Positions 1 through 5,377 of a stretch of DNA of 5,377 nt are shown one piece after another. A program made the position numbers and the translations under genes. This stretch comes from JBCBEX01 sp039177895. Its GTDB lineage: Bacteria > Bacteroidota > Rhodothermia > Rhodothermales > Rubricoccaceae. The notes under the pieces were generated by a model. It was not told where the DNA came from. It searched no databases and was given only the letters and a program-made list of their open reading frames with translations. The DNA lies in NCBI GenBank assembly GCA_039177895.1, contig JBCDFO010000343.1, positions 1-5,377 on the forward strand, written 5' to 3'. The stretch's first letter is position 1. Every line of letters starts with the position of its first letter.

Positions 1-130
1 GGTCGTCGGCCCCGTAGCGCTTGCGGATCATCGCACGGAAGACGTCTTCGACAATCAGTTGCAGCGAGTCGCGGTCGATGTCTTTCTCGCGCGCGATCTC
101 GGCGAAGCTGGAAACAATGCTTTGCTGCAT
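1..130 (-). CDS. nusA: Transcription termination/antitermination factor NusA, N-terminal fragment (runs off the left edge)
   Basis: Only the first 43 codons are present, starting at the ATG whose complement is at 128-130; the rest lies beyond position 1. The peptide begins MQQSIVSSFAEIAREKDIDR and continues with a DSLQLIVEDVFRAMIRKRYG helix. This is the start of the NusA N-terminal RNA-polymerase-binding domain, and the 'IVEDVFRxMIRKxYG' form resembles Bacteroidota NusA in particular. In the family, NusA binds the RNA polymerase flap and nascent RNA through S1 and KH domains and modulates pausing, intrinsic termination and antitermination; those domains lie outside the window. It follows rimP by 69 nt on the same strand, the standard rimP-nusA gene order, which supports the call independently. 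The 69-nt gap (131-199) shows no hairpin with a T-run and no clear Shine-Dalgarno, so co-transcription with rimP is likely. Confidence 0.88.
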   Translation of the reverse strand, partial: MQQSIVSSFAEIAREKDIDRDSLQLIVEDVFRAMIRKRYGADD

Positions 131-199
131 GGACGCAGGGGAATGCTCAGGGTCAGTCGGCGGGGAGAGGGCAGCGCAGGGGCTGAACAGAAGGTAGGG

Positions 200-736
200 C
201 TACCAGGGAAGCTGAACCGTGGCCTCGATGAAGCGGTCCGCTGGGATGGACAGCACGGCGTCGGTCCCCGGCACGTCGAGCGCGATGGCGCTGGCGTCGG
301 CGGCGGTGAGGACGCCGGTAGTCGTCACGACCGCGACTCCGCCAGACGTAGCGTCGTCGGATGTGTAGGTCACCGCAAGGGTGCGTCCGACGTGGCGTGG
401 CATCTGCCGGACGCGCGTGAGGGGTCGGTCGGCACCCGGCGAGGACACATCGAGGCGGTAACGGCCCTTGACAAGGTCATCGCGGTCGAGCGCGGCGGAG
501 AGCGCCCGGCTCACCGCCGCCGTCGCGTCGAGGTCGATCCCGTCGTCGGCGTCCACGTACACGGACACGACGCGCGACCCTTGGAAGCCGCGCACGTCTA
601 TGTCCACCAGGTACACGTCAGCCGCAGCCTCGGCTACGGCCTGCTCGGCGAGCACGCGCAGGGCATCGGTGAGTGAGTCCGTAGAGGTCGGGTTCAAACG
701 AGGCGAAGCGGTTTTGTGAATCAAGCGAGGGCGCAC
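200..736 (-). CDS. rimP: Ribosome maturation factor RimP
   Basis: RimP binds the pre-30S ribosomal subunit in the cytoplasm and is needed for its efficient maturation. The diagnostic family motif is present as YRLDVSSPGADRPLT at residues 93-107, matching the 'Y.LEVSSPGLDRPL' signature. The N-terminal alpha-beta domain is seen in YLVDIDVRG (42-50), the strand VVSVYVDADDGIDLD (56-70) and the following helix AVSRALSAALD. The second, SH3-like domain covers about residues 108-178. The reading frame opens at GTG 736, giving 178 residues, about 25 more than E. coli RimP. The start is uncertain: GTG 736 is one base from the T-run of a terminator, while TTG 724, TTG 697 (165 residues, best fit to family length) and GTG 655 are alternatives. 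No good Shine-Dalgarno precedes any of them. The stop is TAG at 200-202, and nusA follows 69 nt later. Confidence 0.92.
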   Translation of the reverse strand: MRPRLIHKTASPRLNPTSTDSLTDALRVLAEQAVAEAAADVYLVDIDVRGFQGSRVVSVYVDADDGIDLDATAAVSRALSAALDRDDLVKGRYRLDVSSPGADRPLTRVRQMPRHVGRTLAVTYTSDDATSGGVAVVTTTGVLTAADASAIALDVPGTDAVLSIPADRFIEATVQLPW

Positions 737-737
737 G

Positions 738-768
738 AAAAACGCCCGTTCGGGGCGAACAGGCGTTT
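738..768 (-). terminator. Intrinsic (rho-independent) terminator directly before rimP
   Basis: Read on the minus strand, AAACGCC (768-762) pairs with GGCGTTT (746-740), and GTTCG (760-756) pairs with CGAAC (752-748). One U-C mismatch (761/747) and a 3-nt loop complete the hairpin. That is 12 pairs, followed by a run of five T residues (742-738), part of which also closes the stem. It lies 220 nt after the peptidase stop codon and would end the nadB-peptidase transcript. It also ends one base before GTG 736 of rimP, so it could act as an attenuator on any transcript entering rimP from upstream. On the plus strand the T-run is only three bases, so it is effectively one-directional. Confidence 0.8.
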
Positions 769-790
769 ACGACAACGTCCGTACGTAAAC
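765..790 (-). other. 7-bp stem overlapping the terminator's 5' arm (possible antiterminator)
   Basis: On the minus strand GTTTACG (790-784) and CGTAAAC (771-765) are perfect complements around a 12-nt loop. The second arm shares the bases AAAC (768-765) with the 5' arm of the terminator, so the two full helices cannot form together. The shared bases are mostly the outer A-U pairs, so the core of the terminator could still form. Competition would be partial at best, and this may be chance. Confidence 0.3.
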
Positions 791-927
791 AGCGGCAGCC
801 GTCTCGGCGGCGGCGCTCGCCCACGCGGGCGGGTTGCCGTGTCTATCGTGCTCGTTCCACAGGGGTCTGAGTCACACCAGAACTGGCATCGCGCGGCAGA
901 TCCAAGGTACCCTACTCCACCCCGCTT

Positions 928-942
928 GTTTCGTTACGAAAC
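928..942. repeat. Perfect inverted repeat GTTTCG-TTA-CGAAAC
   Basis: Two 6-nt arms are exact complements around a TTA spacer, in the 3' untranslated region 46 nt past the peptidase stop codon. No T-run follows on either strand, so it is not a terminator. It could be a small RNA hairpin protecting the 3' end or a protein-binding operator. A palindrome this short can also occur by chance. Confidence 0.35.
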
Positions 943-988
943 GATGCAGATGGGACTTGAGAACCCGCCCAGCGAACCGGCAGGCGTG

Positions 989-2977
989 TCAGCGCGCAAG
1001 CCTCTCGCGCCGTTCGGGCACCGTCTTCATATGCCGCCCCGCCCCGACCAGCCGGATGCTTCCCCCTCCCGTCGTTTCGTCCATAGCGCTGATCTGCGCC
1101 TCGTCAGCGACCAGGGTTCCCTCTACCACTACCACGGCGCCCGTACCGAGCAGAAGACTCGCACCGGGCTGCACGTGTAACGTACCCCCTGCCTCGACCC
1201 GCACGCCCCGAACGATGTTGACAGCCACGCTGTCTTCAAGCATGAGCGTAGCGCCAGGCTTCACAACGAGGGTACCCCCCAGGGTTAGTCCATCAGAGCC
1301 GCGATCCATCCACGAATCTTGCCGGATGACGATCCGGTCGGCCTCGCGCAGGTCGTGGACGTAGTCAAACGTGATTGCGCGGACCGGCTGGCGCTGTCCA
1401 GCCGAGGCGGTTTTCGCCGCGGCTGCAGGCTGTCCCTCGGCATAGCGCAGCGCATCGAAGGCAGGCCAGGGACCCTCGCGCAGCACCTGAGTGATGTCAC
1501 GCTGGAACGTAGTGCCGAAGCTATTCGGGCGCGTCCAGGGGGTGAGTTGCTGCACGGCGTCTGGGTCCCACAGGTCGCCGTCAAACAGCTCGGCCGCCTC
1601 AATGCCTTCGCCGACCGTGAACTCTTCGCATTGGGTAGGGCCCGCGAGCCCGTTGTCTGCCGGGAGCAAATCGCGCTGCGCCTGGTGCGGCGCTTTGGCG
1701 CGGTGCGTCGTGCGCTCGATGAGCAGCCCGGTGTCGTGCGGCCCGCCTGCCTCGACGGTGCGGCAGCCTGGGCAGCTACTCGAGACCGTCGTGCGTGTGG
1801 TGGAGGGCGTCGTGAAAAACGTGGCCTGCTGGAGGTTCGAGAGGTAAAGCGCCTCCACCCTCGGGACCCGCGCACGCCTGCCGGGCGGCGGCTCTGGAGG
1901 CGGAGGCACGGCGTATTCGTACCGAACACAGTCGCCCGTCACGACAAGGTCGTTCAGTGTCACCGTCGTGTCGCGCTCCAGTGTGGGGCAGTCGATCCAA
2001 CGCTCCTCCGGAATTGACGCCCCCATCGAGATCAGATCGCGCTCGTACGCGGAGAGAAACGGCCCCGTGAACGCGCGGTGGCGAGCCGATCCGAGCCCAA
2101 GCATGAGGGCGTAGCCGGTCGTCCGGTCGGCGTAGCTCAGCCCGAGCGAGTCGATGCGCGGTACAAACGGCACGCCGTTGCCTGAGATCGGATCGAGGTG
2201 GTTGCCAAAGTAGCGCGGGCCGCTGAACAGGTCGTGTCCATACTCGTGGGCGAGCAGTTGCACCAGCCGCCACTCCGGGTCCATGCCTTGGTAGCGATTG
2301 AACGAGCCGGAGCAGTTCGTGCAAAACCCCATGCCGTCGAACGCCTCGCCACCTGGAGCCTCGCTGAAGCCGAGCGTGGAGACGCCGTCCGCTCGCGCCA
2401 TGGCGACATCGTACGAGCGTGTATTGCGCGCCACGATGAACACCTGGTCAACGTACCCGTCACCGTTGCCATCGAAGTCACGGTAGTCAATCGTGTGGTC
2501 GAGGGCGTCGAGGGCCTCGCGAGCGATCCGGCCGTGGTCCAGCACGTTAGACGTGCGCCCTCGACGCACGTGGAGGTAATCCTCGGCGGGGGCCTCCGTT
2601 ACGTAGCCGACCGAGCGGCCCGTGAGCACAAAGTTGCGGTTCGACTGCTGGTAGAAGAACTGGGTGAACGAGCGTTCGTGAAACGGCGCGGTCGGCTCGT
2701 CGGCCAAGAACGACGCGGCGAACGATGGCATGGCAGCACGATGGGGCCACGCCCGCGCGCCGTCCGTGCATGGGTTATCGTGGGTGTCGTCCGCGAAGCG
2801 CAGAAAGACGACGAGGGCGCGCGTCTCACCGCTCACCGGTATCGGCATATCCTCCGCGCATCGGCAGACGTGGCGCGCCGTCCCCTGGGCTGCGACCGGC
2901 GGAGCGACACTGGCGCATACCAGTACGGCAAGCACAGTCGCCCGCCATCCCATACGTATCGCCTGGGCACCGGCCAT
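989..2977 (-). CDS. Secreted M6-type zinc metallopeptidase with C-terminal beta-helix-like tail
   Basis: This 662-residue protein is predicted to be exported. A signal peptide covers residues 1-30, with basic residues (R8, R12), a hydrophobic core TVLAVLVCASVA and a likely signal peptidase I site after VAA30. An M6 (immune inhibitor A-like) catalytic region follows: the acidic loop DFDGNGDGYVDQVFIV (167-182), matching the 'DnDGDGyVD' motif of that family; the zinc motif HEYGHD (244-249, catalytic E245); and GYALMLGLGS then FLSAYERDLISMG (288-319), resembling the M6 Met-turn and 'lsayeR..lGW' segments. The usual glycine and third ligand after HExxH are not in their normal places. A proline-rich linker (358-365), an unassigned middle and a beta-helix-like tail (about 562-645) follow. 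Ten cysteines remain after cleavage. ATG 2977 lies 4 nt after the nadB stop, with GAGGT 11 nt upstream; ATG 2953 is an alternative. Substrate unknown. Confidence 0.8.
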   Translation of the reverse strand: MAGAQAIRMGWRATVLAVLVCASVAPPVAAQGTARHVCRCAEDMPIPVSGETRALVVFLRFADDTHDNPCTDGARAWPHRAAMPSFAASFLADEPTAPFHERSFTQFFYQQSNRNFVLTGRSVGYVTEAPAEDYLHVRRGRTSNVLDHGRIAREALDALDHTIDYRDFDGNGDGYVDQVFIVARNTRSYDVAMARADGVSTLGFSEAPGGEAFDGMGFCTNCSGSFNRYQGMDPEWRLVQLLAHEYGHDLFSGPRYFGNHLDPISGNGVPFVPRIDSLGLSYADRTTGYALMLGLGSARHRAFTGPFLSAYERDLISMGASIPEERWIDCPTLERDTTVTLNDLVVTGDCVRYEYAVPPPPEPPPGRRARVPRVEALYLSNLQQATFFTTPSTTRTTVSSSCPGCRTVEAGGPHDTGLLIERTTHRAKAPHQAQRDLLPADNGLAGPTQCEEFTVGEGIEAAELFDGDLWDPDAVQQLTPWTRPNSFGTTFQRDITQVLREGPWPAFDALRYAEGQPAAAAKTASAGQRQPVRAITFDYVHDLREADRIVIRQDSWMDRGSDGLTLGGTLVVKPGATLMLEDSVAVNIVRGVRVEAGGTLHVQPGASLLLGTGAVVVVEGTLVADEAQISAMDETTGGGSIRLVGAGRHMKTVPERRERLAR
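1139..1279 (-). repeat. Two 17-residue beta-helix-like repeats in the peptidase C-terminus
   Basis: Residues 567-583 read GGTLVVKPGATLMLEDS and residues 597-613 read GGTLHVQPGASLLLGTG. Their starts are 30 residues apart and they share the pattern GGTL-V-PGA-L-L. A partial third turn, EGTLVADEA, follows at 619-627. The alternating hydrophobic residues and conserved glycines fit stacked turns of a right-handed beta-helix or similar beta-solenoid, as found in the tails of many secreted proteins. The fold is an inference from the pattern. Confidence 0.6.
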
Positions 2978-2981
2978 ACAG

Positions 2982-4622
2982 CTATGCGACCTCAGCAGGC
3001 GCGGGATAGAGGACGGTGTCGTGCCGCTGCGCCGGGTCAGCCTTGGGGAAGTCCGCCATGAAATGCAGCCCGCGGGACTCGTGGCGACGCTGCGCGCATT
3101 TCACGATCAGGTGAGCGACCGCGATCAGGTTGCGGAGTTCGCAGAGCGGGCTCGACACGCGCGTCCGCTGGTAGAAATCCTCCGTCTCAGCGAAGATGAG
3201 TTCGAGGCGCCGCGCCGCGCGCTCTAGACGCAACTCCGAGCGCACGATGCCGACGTAGTTCTGCATAATTCGCTTGACCTCCCGCCGGTTGTGCTCGATG
3301 AGCACCCACTCGTGCGCGTTCTCGGTACCCGACTCGTCCCAGTCCGGCACCGCCTCAGGGAGGACGGCACGCGGCTCGTACCGGAGTACCGCATCCACCG
3401 CGCGATGCGCGAAGACGAGCGCTTCGAGGAGCGAGTTCGAGGCAAGGCGGTTGGCCCCGTGGAGGCCCGTGCACGTGACCTCGCCGCAGGCGAAGAGCCC
3501 GTGGATGCTCGTCTGCGCGTTTGCGTCCACCACGAGGCCGCCGCAGGTGTAGTGCGCCGCCGGGACGACCGGAATCGCCTCCTGCGTCATGTCGATGCCG
3601 AGCTTGTTTAGCAGCGTCGCGTGGATGTTCGGGAAGTGACCGAGCACCTCGTCCGCTGGCTTATGGCTGATGTCGAGCCAGACGAAGTCCTCGCCGCGCC
3701 GCTTGAGTTGGTCGTCAATGGCGCGGGCGACGATGTCGCGGGGCGCGAGTTCGCGGCGCTCGTCGTAGTCGAGCATGAAGCGCTCCCCGGCCTGGTTGCG
3801 CAGGATGCCGCCGTCGCCGCGGACGGCCTCGGTGATGAGGAAGCTGCGCCCGCCGAAGTCGGCTCCAGGCGCGTAGAGGCTCGTCGGGTGGAACTGGATG
3901 AACTCCATGTTTGCGATGCGCGCCCGCGCTCGGTAAGCCATCGCGATGCCGTCGCCGGTGGCGACGAGCGGGTTAGTCGTGTGCTCGTAGACCTGCCCCG
4001 CACCGCCCGCCGCGAGCAACGTCGCCTTGGCGATTAGTGTCTCGACCTCGCCGGTCTCCTCGTTCAGGACGTAGGCCCCGAAGCAGTGCAGCTTCGGCCA
4101 CGCCACCGCTGCCCGGCCTAGGTGGTGCTCGGTGATGAGGTCGATGGCGAAGTGGTACTCGTAGAGCACAATGTTGGGATGCGCGTGCACCTTCGCGAGC
4201 AGCGCCCGCTCGATCTCGCGGCCCGTCATGTCGGCCGCGTGGACGATGCGGTGCGCCGAGTGCCCGCCCTCACGCCCGAGGTGCAAGTCGCCGTCGGCCT
4301 CGCGGTCGAACTCAGCCCCGAGCGCAATCAGTTCGCGGACCCGCTGCGGCCCCTCGGTGACTACGATGCGGACGATGTCCTCGTCGCACAGCCCTGCGCC
4401 CGCCACGAGCGTGTCCTCAATGTGGTCCTCGACCGAGTCGGTGGGCGCCATGACAGCTGCGATGCCGCCCTGAGCATAGTTCGTGTTCGACTCGGCGGAC
4501 TGCTTCTTTGTGACGACAGCTACGGTGCCGTGCTCCGCTGCGCGTAGCGCGAAGCTGAGTCCGGCGACGCCACTGCCGATGACCAGGAAGTCGTAGCGCT
4601 CCTGTCGAGTGGTGGCCTGCAT
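2982..4622 (-). CDS. nadB: L-aspartate oxidase NadB
   Basis: NadB is a cytoplasmic FAD enzyme that oxidises L-aspartate to iminoaspartate, the first step of de novo NAD synthesis; NadA then condenses it with dihydroxyacetone phosphate to quinolinate. The 546-residue length matches E. coli NadB (540). In order: the FAD dinucleotide motif VIGSGVAGLS (15-24); SNTNYAQGGIAAV (45-57); REGGHSAHRIVHAAD (117-131); EFIQFHPTSLY (240-250); the capping-domain segment ELAPRDIVARAID (291-303), whose R295 matches the catalytic arginine; PAAHYTCGG (354-362); GLHGANRLASNSLLE (386-400); and a C-terminal helical domain ending in ESRGLHF (515-521). The expected active-site Glu, His and Arg are all present, so the enzyme should be active and not a succinate dehydrogenase flavoprotein. 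The start is ATG 4622; the frame stays open 125 codons upstream, but that runs antigenically meaningless residues through the Uma2 gene. nadA and nadC are not in the window. Confidence 0.97.
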   Translation of the reverse strand: MQATTRQERYDFLVIGSGVAGLSFALRAAEHGTVAVVTKKQSAESNTNYAQGGIAAVMAPTDSVEDHIEDTLVAGAGLCDEDIVRIVVTEGPQRVRELIALGAEFDREADGDLHLGREGGHSAHRIVHAADMTGREIERALLAKVHAHPNIVLYEYHFAIDLITEHHLGRAAVAWPKLHCFGAYVLNEETGEVETLIAKATLLAAGGAGQVYEHTTNPLVATGDGIAMAYRARARIANMEFIQFHPTSLYAPGADFGGRSFLITEAVRGDGGILRNQAGERFMLDYDERRELAPRDIVARAIDDQLKRRGEDFVWLDISHKPADEVLGHFPNIHATLLNKLGIDMTQEAIPVVPAAHYTCGGLVVDANAQTSIHGLFACGEVTCTGLHGANRLASNSLLEALVFAHRAVDAVLRYEPRAVLPEAVPDWDESGTENAHEWVLIEHNRREVKRIMQNYVGIVRSELRLERAARRLELIFAETEDFYQRTRVSSPLCELRNLIAVAHLIVKCAQRRHESRGLHFMADFPKADPAQRHDTVLYPAPAEVA

Positions 4623-4695
4623 GAATGCGGGGATGGGATGCGGGAGAGAAGGCGTAATGTAGCCATAACACGCGGACGGGCCGCATGCTCCCGCG

Positions 4696-5340
4696 TCATC
4701 CAGCCTCCGACAAAAACGTCCCAACCTCGACCTCGAAGCCGGGCAGCACGCCCGAACGCAGCACGTCTGTTGCATGCAGCACCGTAGGCGCGCCATATGC
4801 GCCATCCCGCAAGCGGTACTGCGCCACCGTCCGCGCCCGGGCATCCACGATCCAATATTCCGTGACGCTGTGCTTCTCGAAGAGGTCGCGCTTGAGCGTG
4901 CGGTCGTACCAGGCCGTGCTCGGCGAGAGGAACTCAACCAAGAGGTCTGGGACTTCTTCGATGGCCCGACCCGTAGCGCGCGCAGCCTTCTCCGCACTCA
5001 GGAAGACGAGGTCGGGGATGACCGTCTCATCCTCAGAAAACACGACATCAACAGGTGACAGGAACACCGTGCCGATGGGATGAGCCGCGAGCCAGAGCCG
5101 AAGCTGGAAGTACAGTTCGCCCAGCGGATGCTGGTGGAAGTTGAGGTGCGGAGCGGGTGACACGAAGAGCGTACCGTCGATGATTTCGTAGCGGGGCGCC
5201 AGGACCTCCCCGAGCGGCTCGAGGTCCGCTGCGACATAGTGCTTCGCGCGGTCGATCACGAGGCCCTCGGTGCCGAGGCGCGCCAGGCGGATCGTCTCGG
5301 CGGTGGGCTCTTCGGCGAGGGGGATGGTCAGGGTCGGCAT
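4696..5340 (-). CDS. Uma2 family (DUF820) PD-(D/E)XK nuclease-like protein
   Basis: This 214-residue protein carries the conserved features of the Uma2/DUF820 family: RYEIIDGTLFVSPAPHLNFH (50-69), a strand-acidic segment VIPDLVFLS (107-115), LLVEFLSPSTAWYDRTLKRD (133-152) and EYWIVDARARTVAQYRL (161-177), ending in the typical LPGFEVEVGTFL (199-210). D110, E136 and K150 are candidate PD-(D/E)XK residues, so the fold and metal site look intact. The family is related to restriction-type endonucleases, is abundant in cyanobacteria and other bacteria, and has no established physiological role; it is often called a putative restriction endonuclease. No methyltransferase or other restriction component is next to it here. 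The start ATG 5340 has no clear Shine-Dalgarno. The stop TGA lies 73 nt before nadB, a gap without a terminator, so read-through into nadB is possible. Confidence 0.88.
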   Translation of the reverse strand: MPTLTIPLAEEPTAETIRLARLGTEGLVIDRAKHYVAADLEPLGEVLAPRYEIIDGTLFVSPAPHLNFHQHPLGELYFQLRLWLAAHPIGTVFLSPVDVVFSEDETVIPDLVFLSAEKAARATGRAIEEVPDLLVEFLSPSTAWYDRTLKRDLFEKHSVTEYWIVDARARTVAQYRLRDGAYGAPTVLHATDVLRSGVLPGFEVEVGTFLSEAG

Positions 5341-5344
5341 GGCG

Positions 5345-5377
5345 CTAGTCGCTGCTCCCGGATTGCTGGAGGAGGTA
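5345..5377 (-). CDS. Possible C-terminal tail of an upstream gene (cut by the window edge)
   Basis: The last 33 bases, read on the minus strand, form ten codons (YLLQQSGSSD) and a TAG stop, four nucleotides before the Uma2 ATG. This frame is open to the edge and the composition would suit a flexible C-terminus, but ten codons are too few for identification and an open frame this short occurs easily by chance. If real, Uma2 would be part of a longer operon. Confidence 0.25.
   Translation of the reverse strand, partial: YLLQQSGSSD

Larger units (their letters stand above)
737..988. other. Gene-free stretch between the peptidase gene and rimP
   Basis: This 252-nt interval has no credible coding frame; the open frames crossing it are antisense or out-of-frame GC-rich shadows. 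At its low-coordinate end it holds the terminator and overlapping stem. It also contains a short GC hairpin with a 5-bp stem (818-822 with 827-831, loop of 4, no T-run) and a perfect 15-nt palindrome at 928-942. A promoter for rimP-nusA would be expected here or in the first codons of the rimP frame. I found no convincing -33/-7 (Bacteroidota) or -35/-10 pair. The closest is TTG at 724-722, then 19 nt, then CTCGTTTG at 702-695, inside the longest rimP frame, which matches a 'TAnnTTTG' box only partly. Confidence 0.5.

Noticed and set aside
59..676. Plus-strand open frame of 205 codons across nusA and rimP
   Set aside because: It is antisense to two conserved genes, has a low-complexity Gly/Arg/Val-rich translation and shows no family motif.
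818..831. GC hairpin CGCCC-ACGC-GGGCG as a second terminator
   Set aside because: Only five pairs and no T-run on either strand; short GC hairpins are expected by chance at this base composition.
2906..2929. Lipoprotein signal at C21 of the peptidase (LAVLVC)
   Set aside because: A lipobox needs Gly, Ala or Ser directly before the cysteine; here it is Val, and a good signal peptidase I site follows at VAA30.
2198..3061. Long plus-strand open frame (287 codons) antisense to the peptidase gene
   Set aside because: It runs opposite a convincing gene, its translation is Arg/Val/Ala-rich with no recognisable motif, and such antisense frames are common in GC-rich DNA.
4623..4695. Promoter for nadB in the Uma2-nadB gap (an AT-richer patch reading TTATGGCTACATTACG on the minus strand)
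   Set aside because: TACATTAC matches the Bacteroidota TAnnTTTG box only in part, and no TTG-type -33 element lies at the right distance, so I could not support a promoter call.
4623..4997. 125-codon N-terminal extension of NadB
   Set aside because: The frame is open, but it overlaps the Uma2 gene out of frame, its residues are Arg/Ser/Cys-rich noise, and ATG 4622 puts the FAD motif at the normal distance from the N-terminus.

Overview
The window is GC-rich, and every gene I can support lies on the minus strand. From high to low coordinate they are: a possible gene tail at the right edge, a Uma2-family nuclease-like protein, L-aspartate oxidase (nadB), a secreted M6-type metallopeptidase, the ribosome maturation factor rimP, and the first 43 codons of nusA. 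The NadB and NusA N-termini read like Bacteroidota proteins (for example NadB 'YDFLVIGSGVAGLSFALRAA' and NusA 'DRDSLQLIVEDVFRAMIRKR'). Together with the high GC and the lack of strong Shine-Dalgarno sequences, this suggests a high-GC member of that group, perhaps Rhodothermota/Rhodothermales (Salinibacter or Rubrivirga relatives). The placement is inference from motif memory, not from a search.

Right part (2951-5377): the Uma2-like gene is followed after 73 nt by nadB. nadB is full length with all the expected active-site motifs. Four nucleotides after its stop begins a 662-codon gene for an exported protein with a signal peptide, an M6-type calcium-loop-like motif, HEYGHD, and a C-terminal beta-helix-like tail. 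The tight spacing suggests nadB and the peptidase share an mRNA, although their functions have no obvious link.

Middle (737-988): a 252-nt gene-free stretch holds a strong intrinsic terminator on the minus strand at its rimP end, a 7-bp upstream stem overlapping the terminator's 5' arm, and a 15-nt palindrome. The terminator sits directly against the rimP reading frame. It either ends the nadB-peptidase mRNA or attenuates transcription into rimP-nusA.

Left part (1-736): rimP then nusA, the conserved start of the rimP-nusA-infB transcription/translation operon found across bacteria. RimP helps mature the 30S subunit and NusA controls pausing, termination and antitermination.

The window is mostly housekeeping. 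The points most worth a second look are the terminator/rimP junction and the divergent peptidase. I see no tRNA, rRNA, CRISPR array, insertion sequence or obvious defence system.
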